From: Schistosoma haematobium
Lineage: Eukaryota; Platyhelminthes; Trematoda; Strigeidida; Schistosomatidae
Reading direction: 5' to 3'
Assembly: GCF_000699445.3 (NCBI RefSeq)
Contig: NC_067201.1
Span: forward strand, 20,253,001-20,317,000
Length of the DNA stretch: 64,000 nucleotides
The notes beneath the pieces were generated by a model. It worked only from the letters and a program-made list of their open reading frames with translations. It was not told the origin of the DNA and did no database searches. The translations under genes were made by a program, and so were the position numbers. Below, in pieces: positions 13,201 to 28,200 of this stretch; the stretch's first letter is position 1; every line of letters starts with the position of its first letter.

Positions 13201-16200
13201 AACGAACACATTGAAGTAACATTCTATCAAAAGTAAAAGATATTTTACACTTAAAGAGATCAAGAACATTTCTTTCGAAAAAAATATTGTGTTTAAGATG
13301 AACTCACCAAAAACAACAATATTGATGCTTTCAACAGATCAACAACTGTATCGACATACAAATTTGCTATCCAAAATTGAAACTCTTAATAAGATCGTTT
13401 AGTGTATTAAAACACTTTTGTATAGAAATCCATAACTGACCAAAGCTTGGCAAGTTACGAGAAATAATCAGAGTGCTGGAAAATTTTGAAGTTAAAACTG
13501 AAACGGAAACTCTTTGAAAGAGTAACACTAGTGGTAGTTTATATGAATCTGAGGAAATCGCTAATTAGTTTGCACATGATTCCCTTATTTATGATGAATG
13601 AATAATCCAATGATTTTATTTACTCCTAGAAACGCACCTAAACTTCATGTCGAATTATGAAACAAGAGTGATTAGACATGAACTATGCAGCTAAAACCGA
13701 CAACCAGATAAACTTACCTCAGCATAACGTTGATAATAGAGATGATTAGAAGGATTAGACAAAATCATTTCTTCCATACAAAACGCAGCGTGTTTATAGT
13801 CACATTCTGATAGATAAAGGTCAGCTAATTCATTCCATGCTTCAAAATCGCTCATAAAACTATACGGAAACAAAAAGATATTTGAAATAACAAATCATTT
13901 TATTTTCTTAAACATTGTTTTAAGACTACTTAAATGAATTTAAGTAGACTAATACTTTGAAAGTATATTAAGTATAGATGCCGAGATAGTTTAATTAGTA
14001 CGTTTAAACCTGTTGAAATGTTGGTAAATCATAATTAATACATATCATTTTTTGACGTCCCATTTCAGTAGTTAGATTCACACCCTGATACGGCTGAGGG
14101 TGGGGAGATTCTGCTCTCCCTCTCCAGATGCTCTCACATGGCCACGTGCGTAAAACTACTGATACACAAGTCCTACTCACTGCCTTCTCTCGTCAGAGGT
14201 GTTGTCTACGAAATTGAGGACGAAAAGCGAATACCCGGTGCTTTAACTAGGTTGGTGGAAACGGTGGGTCCACCTAGAGGAGTTGGAACATTTATATTCC
14301 AAGCCAATGGTGTACAAGGGCTCCAGGATCCTGAGGAAACAAATGGATTATGAACCTATTGTTGATCACCGGCTACCATGGTACTGAATCTCCTGACGTT
14401 GTTCCACTGCATTGTGGATCAAACTATTAGGTCGGAGGCTGTGGCGCCCCAAGAAAACCACCTGCTTCAGTTTGGGCACCCGAGTAATATTACAGCCCTT
14501 ACACATATCAAATGAGACCTGTGTGGCGCATATGTATTCGGTGCACCTTTGTACCAATGTCTATGTGTTCAAATAAATAAATAAAAACTGTGTAAGCAAA
14601 AAAATTCAACATAACATAGAGAAAACACAAACCTTTACTTACAACAAGGATATCATTTAAGTTTGGGAACAAACAATCAGTTGTTATACAATGCAAATTA
14701 TAGAATCTATCGTGGCATCAGTGCTTGAAGTCACTAACTTCTAGTCTTAGCCATGTTGGTAGATACAGACTACTTGGTTGGGGTCCGCGTGACTATCGTG
14801 ATCAATGGTTGGAGACTCTAAGTGACATGGCTCAGAATCGATCACAATAGCGTCGGTGTATACACTCTCTGTCTTCCTTTAAACTATGAGATTAAAATCG
14901 CTTCATATCTTTCTTTCTACAAACTGATTCTTTCTTCCTGTACTATATCCTTATATGCAATCTTTGTTTTATATATGACCACCACTGAATTAACTACTTT
15001 TACGAATCCGGTGTCCATCTTGTTGTGTTAATGAGGTATGGCAACTTGGAACAATGCATATATGTGCCTGGTCGTACGTTGTAGCTGACCGACTGATAGA
15101 ATCTATCTATCTATTTCATTGTCAAACTCATTCTTTTTTATAAAATCACAATATTTAAAAATCTACATGCTTAATAAATCGGATCAATAAAGAATCCGTT
15201 TTTTCTCTCAGCAACAACAACAACAAAATCCATCCAAAGTTTATTGTACAAAGGTCATAACAACGAGAAACAAAACAACAACTTGAACAAACAAAACATA
15301 ATTTATAGTTAGAGAAAAAAAACAGTCTATGTTAACTGGAATAGGTAAATGAACCATTACGAGAATAATAACCCAATTCTTACAACTCATTAATAGCATT
15401 CAAAGAAATTTGAAGATAAATTATTACAGTTCTACAATTATCACTAGTACGTAGTACTGATGTATCGCAATTTACATTCTCAATTTGGTGGAGCTCACAT
15501 ATAATTACGACATTTCATAATGAATTAACAAGAAAAATTCCTTTAAAATCATACAATCCAACACAAAAACAAAAATTAATTAACGATATTTTACAACCGT
15601 CATCCATTGCTTAAGGTGAATAATTGTAACATATGCGGCCGAGTTGAACACCAACATTCATGGATTCTCACTAGAATTCCAGGAATGATACCTTAAATTT
15701 AGTCATTAATGAGCACATGTTTATTATTATAGGGTTTTGTGGATGCGCAGGGCCAATCACAGTTCTAGACTGCTCACACGTGTTTACGCCCTTGTACGGC
15801 CGAGAGTGGGGAGAGTCCGCTGTCCCTCTCCAGATGTTCTCACATGACCACGCGTATATAGCCTCTACCAGGGAAGTCCTACTCACTGCCTTCCCTCACC
15901 GGGGTATTGTTTACGAAAATGAGAGGACGAAAAGCAAATGTCCGGTGCTTTAACTGGATTCCAAACCAATGGTGCACATCGGCTCCAGTATCCTGCGGGA
16001 ACAAACGGCGTATGAACCAATTGTTGGTCACCGGCTACCATGAGACTGCATCTCCTTACGATGCTCCACTGCCTTGTGGATCACACTTTCAGGTCGAACG
16101 CTCGGGGAGTGGCCTTCTAAGAAAACCACCTTCATCGGTTTGGGCACCCTGGCAGTGTCACAGCTCTCACACATATGGAATGAGATTTGTGTGGCGCATA

Positions 16201-19200
16201 TGTATTTGGTGCTTCTTTGTACCAATATCTATGTCTTAAGATAAAAAAACGCGTCACTGATTCGATCGATAAGTCACTACTCTCTAATCAACGGTCACAC
16301 GTTATAACAACACTGTTAAGGATTCTCCCATACTAGAACGAAACAACTGTCCAGTGCTTCTAGGCTTTTAATGGTAGTCTAGCTAAGATTAACTTATGAT
16401 TTGAAAACTTCGAAAATTCTACAACCACAACAAAAACTCCCCTACACTAATCACAAAAAAAATAATAAATGTCAGTGAAAGCAAACAGATTATTAGCGAG
16501 ACTATAATTAATGGACGAACCAACCACGTATAAGATAACAGGTCTTGGATTTTGACGCGAAATTCACTCATCCATTTGGTTAAATAGAGTCTTGGCATTA
16601 TAGCTAATGTCAGTTCGTAATGGAAACCTTAAATCTAATTCCTAACCTTAACCATCAATTATAAATCATAATCCAAATTCTTCACACTAATATATAACCC
16701 TCATTTGGTCCTAGTTATCAGGTAAACATTCACAAGGTCAGTATAGCGTCTCTCAAAAGTGATCCATAAATTATAGTTTCACCAGATTATTTGGTTCATA
16801 TCATGAACCAACTGATAATAAAATCTATCAGCAATTAAATTAATAAATGAAAGATTTTAGATATAAAATTCTAATAATTTCTATAGTAGGAGGAAACAAT
16901 TGTTCATCAGTTTATCATTAACTATGTATTAGTTATCAGTGAAACAAAAAACACAGTTAATCTGGAGAGAGAATATGTAAACGGAATACAATATTCAATC
17001 TACAATGTGTGATCAAAGCGTTAAAAGAAACAAGCGTTTCAGTGTTATTCTACTCAACAAAAAACCACAATATTGTTTCAATTTATAAGGGACATAAACC
17101 CTCTTATGACAATCAATGAAGAATCACTTTTATTGAAATTGTATCTAAAATCTGAACTTCAATAATAATCTGATGTATAACTAGAGTTTGTGCAGAGTAA
17201 ACCTAAGAAAAACAGGCTGGTTACAAACGTAGATTTATACCAAATCTTTATCATACAGCAGGTTATGGGACGTATACATAATTGTATTCCTTGATCTAAA
17301 TCCACCCATTCGACTTTGTTGATCGAAAGGTTCAGTGGCGGTGTCTTTAAATGAAAGTAAATTGTCCTTGCATAGATCATTTACTGGAAAGCTTATGGTT
17401 GAGAGAAATATTATGGTGAACTGTGATCAAGTAATTTTCGTCAAACTGTCCACTTTCTCTATTTTTACTTAAATTTGTCATCGACATTCTGTTAAAGATA
17501 ATGATCTAATCGTCTGACTTTTCCGGAGTTATGATTCACTTGTTAATACACGCGTAACACAGTCCTGTTTGGTGAAGACGTTGGAAAAACGTAGTCTTCT
17601 GGCCAGCTTGGGGAACAATATAAGCATGCTTGGGATGCGCTTCTTTTCATCTAAATATAAAATGTTGCTTCAGGACTGGTTTGGATCAACACCTGAACTA
17701 ATGATAGGAAGTGAGGTAGCTGGAAGTATAGATCATTTCATCTTGGAAGTCTCATCACTCCTGATGAGTTAGTGACTGACGAGATGTCGGCACGAATTTA
17801 AAAAGTTCCCTTCGATTTTGCCAACATGCATCACTTGTATCATAGACGAGATATCCATTTCCAAACTAAATGACAAGTTTGCTGTGCAACAGTTCTCTCC
17901 GTTCTACTCTGTACATGTGAAATGTAACCCTTAAAAACGGAGGGTATCTTTTGATTATTAGTATTCGATCATAGATATTTTGAATGATTGGTCGTGTATT
18001 TCGGGACTGCGGATAGAGCAATTCTGAGGTTAGATTCAGAGTACTAGATAAATATGACAAAATGGATTGACTAGGTAGTAAATGTTTATCGACTGAAGTG
18101 TGGTTGGGATGTATATTTCCATGCCCCTATCTACCGACTATTTCGACTATTGGTGTTGTCTGGTGTAATAGGAGTAGGTTAGAAAAAAGCTAGATTCATT
18201 AAAACTAAAACATGAAATCAATCCATGAAGACTGACTTTTCAACTGAGCCCTCGGAATCGTTCACAATGTTGCAGATGCCTTCATTTACTGTCTTTCATC
18301 AGAATCTGAGTTCAGAACTCTACTTACATATTTTGTTTTCTACACTTATTCTTTTTCAATAGTACTATTGATACTGTTATTGCTTCTACTACTCTTGAAT
18401 TTGTCTTGAAATAATTTGAAACGCTTTGATAATTTGGTACGTTCCATATGACATAATAATTAATATGTAGTTATATATACATATGTTTTGTTAGAACTTA
18501 CATTTTTAAGTATTCTCTTAATTCATTAATGGCTTCGGGTATTTTCTGTTGGGCTATTAAAATTGTAATCATTCGTTTACGGGCCAACTAAATGACATTA
18601 ACCCAAAATGGAAAAAAGTATGCACATTGAATAATAATAATATTAATAATAATAATAATAATAATAATAGTGATATTATATACAAATCTGAAGGCATATA
18701 TGTATATAACACACACACACACACTTGAAGTCTACGCCGGACATTACCCGTCGCAATACCTCATATTATCGAAATTAATAAAACAAAACACGTTAAGTAC
18801 AACTTAATATATAAATTGTCATCAATACAATCATACGACATAAGGTAACAATAATATCCATCTGATTTATCTAATCACTTAATAATAACTGTGATATATT
18901 GCAAATGGTGCTTAAATATATCTAATTCATTATTGAAATGAATTAACACAACCATGAACTGTTGATAAGTGGAAAGTGAACAATTTAGAAATAGATTTTT
19001 ATAGCAGATGAGTTATCACTTTTGAGATAATATTTAAACGAGAAGAATATATATGAGCAAAGAGATGATGGAGAAGATTTTTAGATCAGATGGATGATTC
19101 TGATGGAGTTTTGTTCTTTGAGCTCGATGGTTTGAGCATAGAGCTTTCATCGTTTTTCTGAACGATATCATTAGCACATTTATTTATTTATTTACTTTAA

Positions 19201-22200
19201 CACATAGCTATTCGTAGAAGGAGGAACCAAATACATATGCGCCACACAAATCTCATTCCATATGTATGAGGGCTGTGATACTGCCAGGGTGCTTGAACCG
19301 AAGCAGGCGGTTTTCTTAGGGGGCCACTCCCCGAGCCTTCGACCTGAAAGTGTGATCCACAAGGCAGTAGAGCATCGTAAGGAGATGCAGTCTCATGGTA
19401 GCCGGTGACCAACAATTGGTTCATACGCCGTTTGTTCCCGCAGGATACTGGAGCCGATGTGCACCATTGGTTTGGAATCCAGTTAAAGCACCGGACATTT
19501 GCTTTTCGTCCTCTCATTTTCGTAAACAATACCCCGGTGAGGAAAGGCAGTGAGTAGGACTTCCCTGGTAGAGGCTATATACGCGTGGCCATGTGAGAGC
19601 ACAAAGTTCAGATGAAAGCTCCACGACTAAACCATCTAGCTCAAAGAATAAAACCCCATCAAAATACGAGCATAGTATTAGTTCACAATAAAATGTGAAC
19701 CCAATGGGTTATTTCACATTAAAACCCGACATTATCTACTTCCGATTCAAGTGGACTCGATAGCAATAGTATTAGTATAGTCTACAAATATTAAAAATGC
19801 ACCACAATAAAAAACAGTACAAAATCTTATACTGGGTAAATGAATTACACTACTATATTGATGATTTAGTTATTTCGTTCGTTTGTTCATTAAGGTCTAT
19901 TCTTTGTATACAACATTACTTTGTAACATTGTTTATCAATGAATAACGCGTATTAAACGTATTTATTCTGGAACAGTGAAACTTAAACTTGATACTTCAA
20001 TTGACTAGCTCTCTTATTCTTCACTCAAGATTATCAAACGAATTCATATATCTAGGAGCATTTTGAATCATACTAATAAACGATGATAATTAACTTATTA
20101 AAGTTTCTGTGAGACTATAATTTATGAACGAACCAATCACAGGCCTTGGATTTTCACGCAAAATTTATTCATCCATATGGTTAAATAGTGTTTTAGCACT
20201 TTAGCTTATGTTAGTTCGCGATGAAAACCCTAAATCCAATTCCTAACCTTAACCATCAGTTGTAAATCATAATTCTAATTTCTCACATTGGTTCATAACC
20301 GTCATTTAGTTCTAGTTAGTAGGTGGATATTCTCAAGGTCACTCCAGCGTCACTCAAAGGTGATCCATAAATTATCGACTCACGTAAGATTCTAGCAATA
20401 ATATTTTAAGCATGAAACAGTACAAATCTGGTCATTTAATAAATGATCATCGGTTGCTTTCAATTCCTTAATTGGAAGTCAACAAAACCTGAAGGTCTTG
20501 TTTGTTTCTTTTTAAAAGTATAAAGTATTGATATAACGGATGGTTTAAAATATTTCTCTTTCTATCTCTTTCAAGCGTAACTATGATAATACGTTAATAC
20601 GATAATAAGACTAGTCACGTTATATCAAATCCGGGACTAAAAATAGAGAACCAGGATTACCACTAAATACTACTTTATTCAACATGGTTACAAGCAGTTA
20701 CGCTCGGTGAGTTCAGAGTAGAAATAACATTTAATAGTCAGTAGGCTAAGAACCTGTTTGTCTACGATCAGTAATCAATCATGTTTCACTTTCACTACCA
20801 TACATCAGGGATGCATCAATAATCAGTTCCAAAAGAAAATAAATCTGAATGTTCTGTGCATCTTAGTCTTTAGCTTCACATCTTATATGATTCAAGTTGG
20901 TGACAGAAACTATCAGTTCCATTAGGTGAACGCAGTTTAAAGAATAATATATTCATGCAGGTTGATTAAATTACAGCTAACAATTAAAAATGCTGTAAAA
21001 TTAGAGAGTTAAAATAATTTCAATACTACAAATGCTCTACTGTATGTATACAGAGAACTTAACATCCACAAATACTACTTACTGTATTGGTTGGATCATC
21101 TTTTATGAGTTTCGAGTACACATTCTGAGCATCTTCGAAGCTTTTGTAAACAAAAAGGAAGTACATACTCACACAATCAGGAAAAATGATGTTTTACTTA
21201 ACAAATAAAAACATTTTAATATCATATGACATTATAATCAGTTATAAACCATGTAGCGTCAAGTATCACCTCATTTGAGTACAACCATCCTTCTTTCGAT
21301 GTTCAATAAAAGTAAGATATCTGGTATTTTCAAGTACCTTTCTGTTCATTTAGTGGGTAAGTTCTGGATATAAGAGCACAATTTTCATTAGGGATTTCAT
21401 TCGGAACATCTAAAGCTATCTACATATTTGTTTTATGAAGACCCCGCTAGAGCGCATCTTAACTTGCCGTATGAAAGAGTAAGGAAACTGAAAATATGAG
21501 CTTAAAATGATATCCTCAGTGAAAGTTATGCTCCTACACACAGCACTCACATATTAATTGAGTGGAAAAGTACTCTAGAATGCTTAATAGTACACACATA
21601 TTTGTTATGTCCTCTGGCCCACCAAATATCATGTGACAAGATTGCCAATCAAAATACTGACTTATATGACTTTGTCTGTGCTAAATCAGTGATGCATTGG
21701 CCAGCACGAATAGCCTTGAATCAACTCAGAGTCCTTATTAGTCTTCTGTATAGTAGCTTCTCGCCTAGCTCAGCCCGTTCAGTCCAGAACACCAATCTCA
21801 GCGTCAGCGATATGAATCATGTATTTCGAATATACTGGGTTTATATCCAAACCAAACAGACCACATCGCACCACAAAATAGAAAATATACATTTGTACAA
21901 GATCTAGCCAAAAGTGGCTGTCAATATGGGAGACTGTAATTAATAGACTGAGCATAACTCAAGAACGGCAAAACGTATAATAGTTTATAGGTCAAAGTAA
22001 AGTTTATAACAGGAGGATAGATACACATAATCTGACTACTGAATAGTTATAGATTAAGAATATACATATAATCTTTGTCCATAAATGGATCTCAAAAGTT
22101 ACCATTCATAATTCTCGCCAGGATATAACAACGTGTCTTATCTTATCAACTCTCAAACGGACATTTAAATTAATTTACAATTGAAGCTCAACTGAATAAA

Positions 22201-25200
22201 AATCAATCTTCTTTAACTTATTACTAACTTGACACAATTAATCCATGGCTGAGTTGTGTATACTCTTAAATAATTATACAAAAGTAAGATGGATTTATGA
22301 ACAGATCGGTTACCTTCAATAGTTATTCAAGCTTCTTGTTAGACTTTACAATTACTATGAATAAACTACAAAATTTTGTCAACGATATCTTGAATGATAA
22401 CATGATTTATAGATAATACTAAGCATTTTGTACTTCTTCACTGACACATCCCTCACTCTATTTCTGCTCAACACTAAATTTTAGTGCACGAGAGAAATTA
22501 ATGGCACATTTCGATAGCAACCAAGAGATGGATGCTAACAGATTATATTATACTACTTGTCTAGAATTATATAAAAATATTCTCATAGTTGAAAATATTC
22601 TCAAAATTAGTGCACAGAGAATCCAGTAGCCCCCCTCTCAAAAGAAATTCCTTCAAATTCATTGTCTCATTTAAAAAAAAATAAGAGAATTGTATACAGA
22701 GTTATGGAAGAATGACAAACGATCTGTACGAGAAAAAGGGAACAAACACATGGACACATAAATAAAGACAACGTGTCAATCAAGATCCAAAAAGCATTAT
22801 TGATCCACTTACTTTCCTTTACTTTCTAAGTACATACCAAAAAGACGATTAACACGACAACTATTACGAAATTTTGCCAAAAGACGATCAAGACATTCCT
22901 ATAAATGTGTACATAAACAAGAAGACATATATTTTAGACATATTCTAACTTCTCTAATAAAAAGAAACTATGCTGTTTTAAATGAAAAACGGGAATACGG
23001 ATACACAATGACTCGAAGTAAATTTAGAGGTAAATAACACAACAATTCGCTTTTGTAGGAAGTTCTGTTCTACCTAAACGGCTCCAGGTGGCTGAATGGT
23101 CAATTACAAGGGTGACATCATCAAATACGAAATGTGAAAACAACTTCCCTAAAGTCATTTGTGAGAATTGAACTTGCCTCTTTCAACGTTGGAACTTTGA
23201 TGAGAATCGGACAACAGAGAGGTTTGGTTGTTTATTCGGAAATTTTTAGTATAGACTTTTGTTATTTCTCTGATACTCGCATTCAAGACTCTATTGAGGC
23301 ATCACAAGTTCGTTCTCCATCCGTCAACCACAAACGTTAGCTTCATGTGAGCCTATTAGGGGAACCTGTAATCTTGGTATCCGCTTTAGTTAGTACTGGT
23401 TTCACATTACGTTAACATAACGAATCCCCACTTACAGCCATACACTTAGCCTCACTAAACAAATACAGAGAGGCAATGCAACATACTCTTCAAATATCTG
23501 GAGACACAGCAGCAACTTTTCTTCGTCAAGCATTTCTTGAATGCATTCCCGTTGACAGTCGTTGATGTGCTGTCCGTCTTAATGGCACAGTAAGATATCG
23601 AAAGATAAAGACACAAGCTGTTGTCTCTTTATCGCTTTTTGCCCATGCCAAAGACAACTGGAGCTCGGATGAAGTGAAAGATGAGTTTCACAAGCTTTCT
23701 AACACCCTTCAGAAAGCACAGAGCTAAGACGTGGTAACTGTGTTGGATGATTTTAACGCCTAAGTAGGTAGAATAAGTCAAATTGGAAAGTACTTAGATG
23801 GGTCTTACGGAGTTCCAGTCCAACAAACAAAAAGTGGTGACCGTCTATTAGCAAGTGCGAACTTTAAGCATAAGGACAGACAATATAACCTAGTAACCCC
23901 CAACATCAACACGATGGACACAAATAAACCATGCTGCTACTAGCCATCATTGGAAAGGATTTATAAAAAACTGCCGCCCCAAGTAGAGTAAATGGCCAAG
24001 TGACAAAACACAATTCTATGCGCTTTATGATCATAAGAAAATCACAACAGGTAAATATTGATCCAAAGTGAAAAGTTCAACAATGAACTAAAGGAAGAAT
24101 CAGCTAAGCGTTTGATCGATCAGAAAGCGAAATTTCATTATCAGGAAGCTTGACATGATAGTCAAACAACCGTAGGTACAAAATTGGTTTGTTATCAATG
24201 GAAACAAAAATGCTAGGAAAGATTGTTTGGTTTCGGTGGAATCTACTGAATGGTTAGATACCCGGAAACACATCTCAGCAAGCTCATAAGACGTTGAAGA
24301 AAATGACGAAGACTCCAACATACACTAACGTAATTAATAGTGGACAACAAAAGAGATGAAAAAGGCAGTGACCATACAAAACACTAAACAATAATTCCGA
24401 CTCTTTAATGAAATATGTATTAAAAACTGACTGCGAATGGGACTATTTCAGAAAAAGGCGGAACCAGAATTCACTCTCAGTACAGACTATTAAAATACTA
24501 GGCAGAACACTTTAAGGAATGATCTAGCGATCCTCTAGCCACCCTTTAGTTATTCATTATTTTCAAACAACCTAAATGGAGGATTAAAACAAGTTCGTTA
24601 ACTCTTATTTGAAAAGGTAATATCTAACCTGTAAGGGAAAGCGAGAGGGCCTGATAGGGTGACTTTGAAGATTTTTACAGACGACGATTTAGTTTTAGCA
24701 ACTAAGTTTACCGAGATATTAGTAAGAGCTTATGAGCTGAAAGTAATCCCAACTGAGTGGTCTTGATCCTAGTTCATAAGAAAGGACTGAAGCCTTCTCA
24801 CGATAACCACAGATAAATTAGCTTAACTAACAATGTCCAAAATACTAGCCATTACAATCATCCGACGCTCAACTACTACTCTAGAATGTCTTCTTAAAAA
24901 TTAAGGCAGTTTTAGACCTGCACGTGGGTGTATCGACTGGATATTCACAAAATCTCGACAGTTTCAGAAACCTGGCTTGGCATTCACCAACATGAGTCAG
25001 TTGTGACGTAGACAAATCTGCCTACCAAACAAAAAGAATGTATAACACTCAGCAGCATGCTCTGTATTACTTCATATATATAGGACATAGTCTATGAAAA
25101 TAGATCATGTGTGCAGGCTTCTTATTTTCGATCATAGGTTTCTTTGAAGCACTGTTCGCGTATCTTAATACCAGTAAGCTTTGAGGTCTTGGTTTTTGTT

Positions 25201-28200
25201 TATTGGTTGCTGTGTCATTTGAGAGGTAGGTCACCAGTCTTACAGATAATACGGAGGAACTAATCAAATCGGACTAAAGAACTCAATCGTTGCTACAATG
25301 ACCGTTCGATCACACTGGCCCCAATACAATCCAAGTATTTGTTCTTTCTTTTCGTCGTTACATCAGACAGTTAGACGGATAATCAGATAATTAACAGTAT
25401 AACAAGATTTTAGGCGAGATGAATGTAGTTTTAATCAACACCGAAAGATATTAGAAACGACAAAACTTACACAAGCTAAATCATCATTTCCCATATCTAG
25501 AGCGGCGATGAACACCTGTTCCAAAATCGAGTACTCTGTAAGAAAAGAACAATATTAAAAGATGTTGTTTAGGAAAATAGTTAACTGAAAATATGTCAAC
25601 AATATGGATGACTATGAGCACTTCATGTTGGTTTTCTTCTACTGAGAATAAGACAAGTGATTGGAGAAAAGAATGATATGATCAAACCAACGTCGTTCCG
25701 AAGATTTGAAGGTCTGTTAGCAAATTAGGTGTGATGGTATAAGCTGATTATAATTTATCAAAAGTAATAGATAAAAACTAACCAAATTTATTTTTATCTA
25801 AGTAGCAATTAAAAATTTGAAGGGACGAAGTATAAACTGAACTTCTGAACACTGACCCTCAGCCAGACAAATGCATTTAGATTGGTTTGTATTTTACTGC
25901 AAATTATGACTTAATCATTTGTAAATTCAGGCTGGGTGATATTAAACTGAATGTTCTGATTTAGTGCCCGTATGCATTATACCGATGGTTAGTGGAAATA
26001 CGAAAAAATACTTAGTGAAACGACCTAGAAGTAATCATGCTCACTACTAACTATAGCTATGAGGCTTATCATTTTGTATGAACAAGGTATTTAATCAGGT
26101 TGAATGTTATAAACAAGAAACGTGAGCCGATAAGTAGCTGTCTTAACACTTGAGGACAAAATTTCTATAAGATGCAAAACAAATTTTAGACTGAAGTGCA
26201 AAATCATTCATTTTTATCCATCAAAAAATGAATTTACAGTTTAGAATCAGAATTCCTCGAAGTGATTGGGAATTGTTGTTGCTGAATACAAACAGAGGAA
26301 AAAATACTATAGCCTGTATTCCATATATTCTTAATAGAATCCACAAACACAAACAGCGAGTCATATAACTTCATTTGATTCGCGCTGTTGACAAACTTCG
26401 GCGGGACTCTAATTTATGGACGACCTTTGAATGAATCTTAAGTGACCTTGAGAAATATTAGTCAATCAGCAAACAGTCAGTAGAGTAAAAATATGTTATA
26501 CAAAACCAAGGAAATAAAGTGGATACACTTCCTATTCGTGGTTCAAAAACTTTTCAAGATTAGAAAGAGGTTCACAGGTCCTAAAATCGTAATACATGCA
26601 GTATAGGAAATCATCCGTATGGCTACAGAACAGTCGGCCTCTGGAGCCATGATAAAGTCTCGTAAACTGTTTCAGCCTCGACCACATAGCTTCAATATTG
26701 TTTATGTGCACTCCCGTTGTTGAGTGCACAAAATTCTACTTGTGGATAACGACACGATGCACATAACCAAGCCTACGTAGGAGTCTGTACGCTTTCCAAA
26801 CATCCGTATATATTATAGTACCTGGCTGCAGCCAGTGTTACTGGTGATTTTATTATCCAGTTCGCAATAATTGTCATAATCTGTCTTAGTTAGCAATTAT
26901 ATGTAGGGTTTTCATTACGAACTGACATCAGCTATAATTCCAGAAATCTATTTAGTCAAATGGATGAGAGGCTTTCACGCCAAAATCCGAGATCTATTAT
27001 CTTGCACCTGATTGATTCATCCACAAATTATAGTATCGCCGTTTTATTTGTTATAGCCGCTCAATTATCACGTTTTTTTACAAAATTCCCTGTGAACCGA
27101 TCGTACGTTGGCATTAAGCACTGAAGTTGGCGCTGTAACATTGAAATCTCTAAAACGCTTCTGATTGGCTCGTTCATAAATTAGAGTCTCGTCCAAACTT
27201 TAAATCAAGAAATTAATATTCGATAAATACTACCAAATAGTAGTTATTTGGTAGATATCAACCTGAAAACGGTGCACCACGAATGTGCTTTCATCTACAG
27301 TTACAAAACTCAAAAATAACTATATTATAGGAAACTAAATATTTACATACTTTCATAGCCCAGCTTGTCTATATGATCACAAAGGGATAACTTCCATAGA
27401 TCAATAACTTTCTCGTTTTCTCGAAGACCACTCTCACGAATCGCACGTAGTTCATCTAATGCACCTGAATAGTGAGGATTGTAAAATTTATATTATCACA
27501 TCGAGATTTAGAAAAGAGATAGATGCGTTTGTCCCATTGTGATTAGTTATATGACCCCTCCCCCCAAAAAGCCTAACGAATCTGTACTTAGCCACCTGGG
27601 TTAGATCAGTCATTATTAGCTTTAGGATGTGACGCTGTTCGTATATGACCACTGTTAATGTCTTCCCAATCGAAATCTAATTGACCTAACATATTATCGC
27701 GACAACCAGTGATTTGCTTTTTTCAACACGTGAAGTAACCATTATAAGCCCTAAAACTGTAAAATTTCTCATTTGACGGATCTACCGCATACAAGCAATA
27801 TAGTAAAGAGACAGTTGCAAACCACTTTTAAATGAACATCGTCCAGACATTTAGAGAAAAACCGACAACAGTAGGGTTGCAAAGAAAAGTCAAGAATAGT
27901 GGTTGGTTGAGAACTCAGTACAGATGGAAGACATTTAACTGTCAGTTAACCCAGTTATTTGGACTTAGTAAAGGAACTGGTGAAAAGGCAATGACGTGTG
28001 AGATGAACAACAGGAAGGGTATGTTGTCTACAAACACTCGAGACAAATGACCGGAATATAACTCTTCGAGGCAGAGTCCAATGACCATAATATATCAATT
28101 AAAGCCTATGGGGATGCTGGAGCACAGGCGTCCATATTCAGATTTTCTTGCAAGCAGAAATGACTTTTGTTACAACTAATTTGTGATATAAACAAGTATT

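Noticed and set aside
15907..16239. 110-residue ORF repeated almost unchanged at 19197-19529
   Set aside because: Both are the same stretch of the ~520-bp repeat (copies F and G); other family members do not keep the frame.
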